Source: Micromonospora aurantiaca ATCC 27029 (GTDB lineage: Bacteria > Actinomycetota > Actinomycetes > Mycobacteriales > Micromonosporaceae). Taken from it: 64,000 nt of DNA. The stretch's first letter is position 1. Each line of letters opens with the position of its first letter. Of this stretch, positions 55,969-64,000 are shown one piece after another. The notes beneath the pieces are model-generated. The model did not search any database. It was not told the DNA's origin and saw nothing but the letters and a program-made list of their open reading frames with translations. The stretch lies in assembly GCF_000145235.1 (NCBI RefSeq), contig NC_014391.1, forward strand, positions 2,232,001-2,296,000, in the 5' to 3' direction. The position numbers were made by a program, and so were the translations under genes.

Positions 55969-56790
55969 ATGAGCTCGACCGTGCCGGAGTCCGAACCGGC
56001 CGGCGCCGGACTGCGGGCCGCCACCAGAGACGGCGTCCGCACCATCTGGTTCGACCGGCCCGACCGGCGCAACGCGATGTCGCTGGAGATGTTCCGCGAC
56101 TACTACGCGGCCCTGGTGGCGGCGGACGCCGACCCGGAGGTCCGGGCGGTCGTGGTCACCGGCTCCGGTGACTGGTTCTGCTCCGGCGCCGACCCGGAGG
56201 CGCTCGCCGCGCTGCTCGACGAACGCAACCGCGACCTGCTCGCCGGCGAGTTCGGCTTCCCGCCGCACCTGCCGCTGACGCTCGGCACGCCGATCGTCGC
56301 CGCGATGAACGGCGGCGCGGCCGGCCTCGGCCTGGTCCACGCGCTCTACGCCGACGTGCGGTTCATGGCGGCGCAGGCGCGCCTGTCCACCTCGTTCAGC
56401 CGGCTCGGCCTCGTCGCCGAGTACGGCAGCGCCTGGCTGCTGCCCCGGCTGATCGGCGTCGGCGCCGCGCTGGACCTGCTGCTGTCCGGCCGCAAGGTCG
56501 ACGCCGTGGAGGCGTTCCGGATCGGACTTGTGCAACGCGTGCTCCCGCGCGACGAGGTGCTGGCCGAGGCACAAGCCTATGCCGTGGCCCTGGCCGAGCA
56601 CTGCTCACCGGCGTCCATGGCGGTGATCCGGCGGCAGGTGTGGTCGGGCTCGGAGACCGGCGCCGCCGAGGCCGCCACCGACGCGATCCGGCTCATGGTC
56701 GAGTCCCTGGCCGGCGCCGACTTCGGCGAGGCCCTGCTCAGCCGGGCCCAGGGCCGCGCACCCCGCTTCGCCCCACGGGGCGGCGCGTGA
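55969..56790 (+). CDS. Enoyl-CoA hydratase/isomerase-family protein
   Basis: A 273-residue crotonase-fold protein. VRTIWFDRPDRRNAMSLEMF opens the domain; VVVTGSGDWFCSGADPEAL is the oxyanion-loop region; MNGGAAGLGLVHALYADVRFM and TSFSRLGLVAEYGSAWLLPRLIG hold the second oxyanion contact and the usual acid position. It hydrates or isomerises an enoyl-CoA, complementary to FadB. ATG 55969 has AGGAG 6 bases upstream. First gene of a coupled operon with the racemase, LLM oxidoreductase and acyl-CoA dehydrogenase. Confidence 0.9.
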   Translation: MSSTVPESEPAGAGLRAATRDGVRTIWFDRPDRRNAMSLEMFRDYYAALVAADADPEVRAVVVTGSGDWFCSGADPEALAALLDERNRDLLAGEFGFPPHLPLTLGTPIVAAMNGGAAGLGLVHALYADVRFMAAQARLSTSFSRLGLVAEYGSAWLLPRLIGVGAALDLLLSGRKVDAVEAFRIGLVQRVLPRDEVLAEAQAYAVALAEHCSPASMAVIRRQVWSGSETGAAEAATDAIRLMVESLAGADFGEALLSRAQGRAPRFAPRGGA

Positions 56791-57947
56791 GCGGCCCGCT
56801 CGACGGCGTCCGGGTCGTGGAACTGGCCGGGATCGGACCCGGCCCGTTCGCCGCCATGCTGCTGGCCGACCTCGGCGCCGACGTGGTCCGGGTCGACCGG
56901 CCGGAACCCGGCGCGCTCCCGGCCGGTGACCCCGGGCGGAACCTGCTCAACCGGGGCAAACGCTCGATCGTGGTGGACCTGAAGCACCCCGACGGCGCCG
57001 AGGTGGTCCTCGCGCTGGCCGGCCGGGCCGCGATCCTGATCGAGGGCTGGCGCCCCGGCGTGGCCGAACGACTCGGCGTCGGCCCGGAGGCCGCGCTGGC
57101 CCGCAACCCGGGCCTGGTGTACGGGCGGATGACCGGCTGGGGACAGGACGGGCCGCTGGCCCGCGCCGCCGGCCACGACATCGGCTACATCGCCGTAGCC
57201 GGGGCGCTGCACCCGATCGGCCGCGCCGGCGGGCCGCCGCAGATCCCGCTCAACCTGGTCGGCGACTTCGGCGGCGGCTCGCTCTACCTGGTCGTCGGCA
57301 TCCTGGCCGCGTTGCACGTCGCCGCCGCCACCGGCCGGGGCCAGGTCGTCGACGCCGCCATCGTGGACGGCGCGGCCCACCTCACCACCCCGTTCGCCGG
57401 GATGCTCGCGCAGGGCACCTGGCGACCCGAGCGGGGCCGCAACCTGCTCGACGGCGGCGCACCGTTCTACGACGTGTACGCCACCGCCGACGGCGGGCAC
57501 ATGGCTGTGGGCGCGCTGGAACCCCAGTTCTACGCCGAACTGCTGCGGCTGCTCGGGCTCGCAGGCGCGGACCTGCCGGCACAGCACGACGTGGCCGGAT
57601 GGCCGGTGCTGCGCGCCCGCTTCGCCGAGGTGTTCGCCGGCCGTACCCGCGACGAGTGGACAGCGGTGTTCGACGGCACCGACGCGTGCGTCGCGCCGGT
57701 GCTGTCGCTCACCGAGGCGCCGGGCCACCCGCACCTGGCGGCGCGCGGCACGTACGAGGAGCACTTCGGCGTCCGGCAGCCGGCCGTGGCGCCCCGCCTG
57801 TCCGGGACACCCGGCCGGGTCGGCGGCCCGCCGCCCGCGCCCGGCGCCGACACCGAGCCCGTCCTCACCGACTGGGGACTGGGCGCACACCTACCGCGAT
57901 GGCTGGACGACGGCGTCGTCGGCCGGAAGCAGGGAGCAGCGTACTGA
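56787..57947 (+). CDS. mcr: Alpha-methylacyl-CoA racemase (CoA-transferase family III fold)
   Basis: A 386-residue AMACR/Mcr-type enzyme that interconverts 2R- and 2S-methyl-acyl-CoA, needed because acyl-CoA dehydrogenases take only the S form. The match is close to mammalian AMACR and M. tuberculosis MCR: VVELAGIGPGPFAAMLLADL, NRGKRSIVVDLK, AGHDIGYIAVAGAL, LNLVGDFGGG, NLLDGGAPFYDVY, VGALEPQFY and FDGTDACVAPVL. Catalytic H130, D160 and E245 correspond to MCR H126, D156 and E241 with a constant offset of 4. GTG 56787 overlaps the hydratase stop (GTGA). Mcr has been tied to rubber and methyl-branched hydrocarbon use in Gordonia. Confidence 0.94.
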   Translation: MSGPLDGVRVVELAGIGPGPFAAMLLADLGADVVRVDRPEPGALPAGDPGRNLLNRGKRSIVVDLKHPDGAEVVLALAGRAAILIEGWRPGVAERLGVGPEAALARNPGLVYGRMTGWGQDGPLARAAGHDIGYIAVAGALHPIGRAGGPPQIPLNLVGDFGGGSLYLVVGILAALHVAAATGRGQVVDAAIVDGAAHLTTPFAGMLAQGTWRPERGRNLLDGGAPFYDVYATADGGHMAVGALEPQFYAELLRLLGLAGADLPAQHDVAGWPVLRARFAEVFAGRTRDEWTAVFDGTDACVAPVLSLTEAPGHPHLAARGTYEEHFGVRQPAVAPRLSGTPGRVGGPPPAPGADTEPVLTDWGLGAHLPRWLDDGVVGRKQGAAY

Positions 57948-58975
57948 TGCGTATCGGGACGACACTGGCGTACGCCGCCGACCCCAGAAGCGGCGCCGAC
58001 GACGTGGCCGCCTGGGAACAGGACGGCCTGGACGTGGTCTGGGTGTCCGAGGCGTACGGCTTCGACGCGCCCACCGTGATGGGTTACCTCGCCGCCCGGA
58101 CGAGCCGGGTCCACATCGGCTCCGCGATCCTGCCGATCTTCTCGCGTACCCCGGCTCTGCTCGCGCAGACCGCCGCGGGCCTGGACGCGATGTCCGGTGG
58201 CCGGGCCATCCTCGGCCTCGGCGCGTCCGGACCGCAGGTGATCGAGGGATGGCACGGCGTCGCGTACGACCGGCCGCTGGCCCGCACCCGCGAGGTGATC
58301 GACATCTGCCGGCGGGTGTGGCGGCGCGAGACGCTGACGAACGACGGCCTCTACCGGCTGCCGTTGCCGCCCGGCGAGGGCACAGGGCTGGGCAAGCCGC
58401 TGAAGATCCTCACCCACCCGGTCCGCGACCGGATCCCGATCCACGTGGCGAGCCTCGGGGACCGGAACGTCCGGATGACCGCCGAGATCGCCGACGGGTG
58501 GCTGCCGTTCCTCTACGATCCGCAGCGCGCGGGCGACGTCTGGGGTGCCGCGCTGGCGGCCGGCCGGGCGAAACGGCCGGCTGACCTCGGGCCGCTGGAG
58601 GTGGTGGCCGGTGGGCCGCTGGCGATCGGCCCGGACGTGACGGGGCTGCGCGACCTCGCCCGGCCGCTGATCGCCCTGTACGTGGGCGGGATGGGCGCCA
58701 AGGGCCGCAACTTCTACCACGACCTGCTGTGCCGCTACGGCTACGCCGCCGAGGCGGACCGTATCCAGGAGCTCTACCTGGACGGCCGCAAGGCCGAGGC
58801 CGCCGCCGCGGTGCCGGCGGAACTGCTGGAACGCACCAGCCTGATCGGACCGGAGAGCTACGTGCGTGACCGGGTCCAGGAGTACCGCGACGCGGGCGTG
58901 ACGATCCTCAACGTCGCGCCGCTGGGCGAGGACCCGCGGCGCCTCGTCGCCGCCGTCGCGGACATGGCCCGGTAG
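57947..58975 (+). CDS. LLM-class flavin/F420-dependent oxidoreductase
   Basis: A 342-residue TIM-barrel protein of the luciferase-like family. MRIGTTLAYAADP starts beta-1; VWVSEAYGFDAPTVMGYLAART, IGSAILPIFSRTPALLAQTAAGLD and RAILGLGASGPQVIEGWHG are typical of the F420-dependent actinobacterial branch, as is ETLTNDGLYRLPLPPG. It moves hydride to or from a substrate via F420 (or uses FMN). ATG 57947 shares one base with the racemase stop (TGATG). The reaction in this pathway is unknown; reduction or oxidation at an isoprenoid double bond or keto group is possible. Confidence 0.88.
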   Translation: MRIGTTLAYAADPRSGADDVAAWEQDGLDVVWVSEAYGFDAPTVMGYLAARTSRVHIGSAILPIFSRTPALLAQTAAGLDAMSGGRAILGLGASGPQVIEGWHGVAYDRPLARTREVIDICRRVWRRETLTNDGLYRLPLPPGEGTGLGKPLKILTHPVRDRIPIHVASLGDRNVRMTAEIADGWLPFLYDPQRAGDVWGAALAAGRAKRPADLGPLEVVAGGPLAIGPDVTGLRDLARPLIALYVGGMGAKGRNFYHDLLCRYGYAAEADRIQELYLDGRKAEAAAAVPAELLERTSLIGPESYVRDRVQEYRDAGVTILNVAPLGEDPRRLVAAVADMAR

Positions 58976-58997
58976 CGCAGGGGAGGAGCCCACACAC

Positions 58998-60131
58998 ATG
59001 GACCGCGCGATCTTCACCGCCGACCACCTCGCGTTCGCCGAACTGGTGCGCGCCTTCATCGACAAGGAGATCACCCCGCACCACGAGCGCTGGGAGGCCG
59101 ACAGCATCGTCGACCGCGGCGTGTGGCGGGCCGCCGGCGCCGCCGGCCTGCTCGGCTTCTTCGTCGACGAACGGTACGGCGGCGCCGGGGTCACCGACCG
59201 GCGCTTCCACGCCGTCCTGACCGAGGAACTCGCCCGGGCCGGTGCGAGCGGGCCCGCGTTCGGCCTGCACAACGACATCATCGGCCCGTACCTGACCGAC
59301 CTGACCACCGAGGAGCAGAAGCAGCGCTGGCTGCCGGGCTTCTGCTCCGGCGAGATCGTCACCGCCATCGCCATGTCCGAGCCGGGCGCGGGCAGCGACC
59401 TGGCGGGCATCACCACCACAGCGGTACGCGACGGCGACGACTGGGTCCTCAACGGGCAGAAGACGTTCATCAGCAACGGCATCCTGGCCGACCTGGTCGT
59501 CGTGGTGGCCCGTACCGATCCCGGCGCCGGGCGGCGGGGGATCAGCCTGCTCGTGGTCGAGCGCGGCATGCCGGGATTCGAGCGCGGCCGCAACCTCGAC
59601 AAGCTCGGGCAGAAGGCGCAGGACACCGCCGAGCTGTTCTTCTCCGACGTCCGCGTACCAGCGGCCAACCTGCTCGGCGCGGAGGGCGAGGGCTTCGCCT
59701 ACCTGATGCGCAACCTGCCGCTGGAGCGGCTGTCGATAGCCGTCGCGGCGCTCGCCGGGGCCGAGACGGTGTTCGCGCAGACGCTCGACTACTGCAGGCA
59801 ACGCCAGGCGTTCGGCCGTCCCATCGGCAGTTTCCAGCACAACCGGTTCGTACTCGCCGAACTCGCCACCGAGCTGCGCCTGGGCCGGGTCTTCGTCGAC
59901 AACTGCCTGGTAGCGCCGGACCTCACCGCGGAGACGGCGGCGATGGCGAAGTGGTGGTGCACCGAGTTGCAGCAGCGCGTCGTGGACCGGTGCCTCCAAC
60001 TGCACGGCGGCTACGGCTACATGCGCGAGTACCCGGTGGCCCGCGCCTACCTGGACGCCCGCGTCCAGACCATCTACGGCGGCACCACGGAGATCATGAA
60101 GGAGGTGATCGGCCGGTCACTCGGCCTGTGA
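58998..60131 (+). CDS. Acyl-CoA dehydrogenase
   Basis: A 377-residue flavoprotein. IAMSEPGAGSDLAGITTTAV and WVLNGQKTFISNGILADLVVVVAR are FAD/substrate motifs; FGRPIGSFQHNRFVLAELATEL, LQLHGGYGYMREYPVARAYLD and IYGGTTEIMKEVIGRSLGL close the protein, the last holding the usual catalytic glutamate. It resembles the medium/branched-chain group. GGGGAGGAG precedes ATG 58998, which is 22 bases after the LLM gene. Its placement after the racemase suggests 2S-methylacyl-CoA as substrate (inference). The last 15 bases overlap the convergent tetR. Confidence 0.94.
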   Translation: MDRAIFTADHLAFAELVRAFIDKEITPHHERWEADSIVDRGVWRAAGAAGLLGFFVDERYGGAGVTDRRFHAVLTEELARAGASGPAFGLHNDIIGPYLTDLTTEEQKQRWLPGFCSGEIVTAIAMSEPGAGSDLAGITTTAVRDGDDWVLNGQKTFISNGILADLVVVVARTDPGAGRRGISLLVVERGMPGFERGRNLDKLGQKAQDTAELFFSDVRVPAANLLGAEGEGFAYLMRNLPLERLSIAVAALAGAETVFAQTLDYCRQRQAFGRPIGSFQHNRFVLAELATELRLGRVFVDNCLVAPDLTAETAAMAKWWCTELQQRVVDRCLQLHGGYGYMREYPVARAYLDARVQTIYGGTTEIMKEVIGRSLGL

Positions 60132-60824
60132 GCCGGGCTCCAGCATGGGTACGAGGAACCGGCGGGCCATGGTCCGCAGCTCGTCGGCGTCGTCCAGGTC
60201 GATGACGTGGCTCGGGGTGAGCAGGAAGGAACAGGACAGCCGGGTCATCAGCTCGGCGACCACCTCCACGTCGACTGTGGCGGCGATGGTGCCGGCGCGC
60301 TGCTCGCGGCGCAGCTGCCCGGCGACGAACCGCTGCACGGTGGCCAGGGTCCGCCCGCCGTCGCTGATCATCGAGGGGATGAGCACGTCCGGTTCGACGC
60401 TCATCAGCCCGCCGATCAGCGGGTTGCGGCGGATCGCGTCCAGCGCGCTGACGAAGCCCAGCACCACCCGGTCGCCGACGGTGGCCGCCTGCTGGATGTC
60501 GACCAGGAACCGGTCGAAGTAGCGCCGGAACTCGCGGCGGACCACCTGCTCGACCAGCCGGTCCTTGGTGGCGAACCGGCGGTACGCGGTGATCCGGGAG
60601 ACGCCCGCCCGCCGGGCCACGTCCTCCATCGTGGAGCGGCGGATGCCCATCCGGCAGAACTGCTCGTAGGCCGCGTCGAGGATCCGGGTCGCCACCTCGT
60701 CGCTGTCGTCGGCGCTGTGCAACGCCTCGGTGAAGGCGCGTTCCAGCAGCGACTCGGGCCGGTCGGCCGGTTCGTCGTGACCCGCCTCGGGGGAGGACGC
60801 CTGCGCGGGAGCGGTCCGGGCCAT
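60117..60824 (-). CDS. TetR-family regulator
   Basis: A 235-residue regulator of normal TetR length. HTH: ILDAAYEQFCRMGIRRSTME / VARRAGVSRITAYRRFATKD (about 48-87), followed by a helical ligand domain. About 45 low-complexity acidic residues precede the HTH. ATG 60824 follows GGGAGGG at 6 bases. It is convergent with the last gene of the racemase operon and lies beyond the sdhB terminator, so it could control either this operon or distant genes. No matching operator is visible. Confidence 0.88.
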   Translation of the reverse strand: MARTAPAQASSPEAGHDEPADRPESLLERAFTEALHSADDSDEVATRILDAAYEQFCRMGIRRSTMEDVARRAGVSRITAYRRFATKDRLVEQVVRREFRRYFDRFLVDIQQAATVGDRVVLGFVSALDAIRRNPLIGGLMSVEPDVLIPSMISDGGRTLATVQRFVAGQLRREQRAGTIAATVDVEVVAELMTRLSCSFLLTPSHVIDLDDADELRTMARRFLVPMLEPGSQAE

Positions 60825-60900
60825 GGGTGCCCTCCCGGGGGAGACGGTGACGCGGTTGGCGCTTCACCGTACCAATCGCCGGGGCGTACCCCCGGACAAG

Positions 60901-60939
60901 CGCGACCGCCGCGCCCCCGGAAGCGGGGCGCGGCGGTCG
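60901..60939 (-). terminator. Hairpin terminator of the sdhCAB operon
   Basis: GCGACCGCCGCGCCCC (60901-60916) and its exact reverse complement (60924-60939) form a 16-bp stem with a 7-base loop, 22 bases after the sdhB stop on the minus strand. Confidence 0.85.
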
Positions 60940-60961
60940 CGTGGGGTGGTGCGGTGTCCGG

Positions 60962-61710
60962 TCAGGAGCCGGAGCGCTTGGCCGTCGCCTTCAGGTAGTC
61001 CCGGTTGAGGCGGCCGATGGTGTTCAGCGGGATGCCCTTCGGGCAGGCCGCCGCGCACTCGCCGATGTTTGTGCAGCCGCCGAAGCCGGCCTCGTCGTGC
61101 GCGTCCACCATGCCGATCACCCGGGTGTAGCGCTCCGGCTGGCCCTGGGGCAGCAGCGAGAGCTGGGTGATCTTCGCGGCGGTGAACAGCATGCCGGAGC
61201 CGTTCGGGCAGGCCGCCACGCAGGCGCCGCAGCCGATGCAGGCAGCCGACTCGAACGCGGCGTCCGCGTCGGCCTTCGGCACCGGCACCGAGTGCGCCTC
61301 CGGGGCGCTGCCGGTCGGCGCGGTGACGTAGCCGCCGGCGGCGATGATCTGGTCGAACGCGTTGCGGTTGACCACCAGGTCCTTGACGACCGGGAACGCG
61401 CGGGCCCGCCAGGGCTCGATGTCGATCGTGTCGCCGTCGGAGAACTGCCGCATGTGCAGCTGGCAGGCGGTGGTGCCGCGCTGCGGGCCGTGCGCCTCAC
61501 CGTTGATCATGAGGCTGCACATGCCGCAGATGCCCTCGCGGCAGTCGTGGTCGAACGCCACCGGCTCCTCGCCGTCGAGGATGAGCCGTTCGTTGAGCAC
61601 GTCGAGCATCTCCAGGAAGGACATGTCCGGGGACACGTCCTGCACCGGGTAGGTCACCATCCGACCCTTGTCCTCGGGGCCGGTCTGGCGCCAGATGCGC
61701 AGGGTCAGGT

Positions 61711-61714
<4 letters not shown>
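60962..61714 (-). CDS. sdhB: Succinate dehydrogenase/fumarate reductase iron-sulfur subunit
   Basis: A 250-residue subunit carrying electrons from the flavoprotein to the membrane anchor. N-terminal plant-type [2Fe-2S] cysteines in [18 protein letters not shown] and the later TTACQLH; C-terminal ferredoxin-like clusters in [14 protein letters not shown] and [18 protein letters not shown]. It has the SdhCAB (type B, single anchor) actinobacterial form. GTG 61714 overlaps the sdhA stop by 4 bases (GTGA). Last gene of the operon, followed by a strong hairpin. Confidence 0.96.
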
Positions 61715-63645
<1,931 letters not shown>

Positions 63646-63646
63646 G

Positions 63647-64000
63647 TCAGGACACCAATCCGGTGATCACGGCGAACGGAACCAGCAGGTAGCCGCCGAC
63701 GAGCGCGACGGCGAAGACGAGCGCGGCGATCCGGGCCCGGCGCTCGCCCTTCGGCGTCTGCTGGCCGAGGCTGCGGAACGCGCTGAAGGCGCCGTGGCGC
63801 AGGTGGAAGCCGAGGGTCACCAGCGCGAGGGTGTAGAAGAGCGTGACGTACCAGCGCTCGGGCGCGAAGCCGGCGACCACGTTGCCGTACGGGTTGGCCG
63901 GGTCGCCCTGCGGGTTCAGGTGACCCGTGGTCAGGTCGAGGATGTGGTAGATCACGAAGAGCAGGATGATCACACCACCCCAGCGCATCGTGCGGGCCGC
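63647..64000 (-). CDS. sdhC: Succinate dehydrogenase cytochrome b subunit (partial, N-terminus beyond window)
   Basis: The C-terminal 117 residues of the type B membrane anchor. Visible: a helix [19 protein letters not shown] with a heme-ligand type His, [21 protein letters not shown] (second His pattern), the cytoplasmic [20 protein letters not shown] and a last helix. The frame stays open to position 64000, so the start is outside. It anchors SdhAB and passes electrons to menaquinone. Confidence 0.93.
   Translation of the reverse strand, partial: AARTMRWGGVIILLFVIYHILDLTTGHLNPQGDPANPYGNVVAGFAPERWYVTLFYTLALVTLGFHLRHGAFSAFRSLGQQTPKGERRARIAALVFAVALVGGYLLVPFAVITGLVS

Overview
The window is about 72% G+C by eye, has GTG starts, very strong third-position G/C bias and no tRNA, rRNA, CRISPR or transposon. 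Protein content (GlgE pathway, actinobacterial SdhCAB, F420-type LLM oxidoreductase, TetR-rich catabolic genes) and short intergenic repeats point to an actinomycete, most likely Micromonosporaceae (Micromonospora or a relative); the genus is an inference. LAYOUT. 1-2.1 kb: the start of a GT-C-like membrane protein (cut by the window edge) and a divergent App1-type phosphatase. 2.5-12 kb: the maltosyl-transfer route to alpha-glucan, with glgE-glgB and glgM on the minus strand and glgC-pgm on the plus strand. Pgm supplies glucose-1-phosphate, GlgC makes ADP-glucose, GlgM makes maltose-1-phosphate, GlgE polymerises it and GlgB branches the chain. treS and pep2 are absent, and a methyltransferase sits inside the group. 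12-13 kb: NAD kinase. 13-15 kb: a GNAT/DegT-fold gene pair. 15-26.8 kb: a Wzx/Wzy-type surface-glycan cluster (initiating sugar-phosphate transferase, three GT4 glycosyltransferases, two sugar SDRs, flippase, polymerase, sugar aminotransferase, FemAB-like transferase); a UDP-sugar dehydrogenase at 31.1 kb may belong with it. 27-35 kb: ordinary genes (DUF389 membrane protein, tex, dgt, an MBL-fold hydrolase). 35-61 kb: the most interesting part, a catabolic island that looks built for rubber (poly-cis-1,4-isoprene) or other methyl-branched isoprenoids. It carries two secreted latex-clearing oxygenases (Lcp), each with all five residues known to matter in Lcp of Streptomyces sp. K30. Beside lcp1 lies a degenerate, truncated oxiB, the molybdenum hydroxylase gene that accompanies lcp in K30. 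Further genes encode a third DUF2236 protein, alcohol and aldehyde dehydrogenases, acyl-CoA ligase, two acyl-CoA dehydrogenases, enoyl-CoA hydratase, FadA/FadB, an FAD alcohol oxidase, an LLM oxidoreductase and an alpha-methylacyl-CoA racemase, the enzyme needed to beta-oxidise 2-methyl-branched acids. Regulators are two tandem double-length TetR proteins, one GntR/FCD and one TetR. An identical 12-mer, TATCAAATGTCA, lies in the gntR divergent promoter and in the acyl-CoA dehydrogenase/aldehyde dehydrogenase divergent promoter, suggesting one regulon. 61-64 kb: the sdhCAB operon, cut at the right edge. A recurring feature is a TANNNT hexamer placed 6-7 bases before a start codon (eight genes), the signature of leaderless transcription; it decides several start sites given below.
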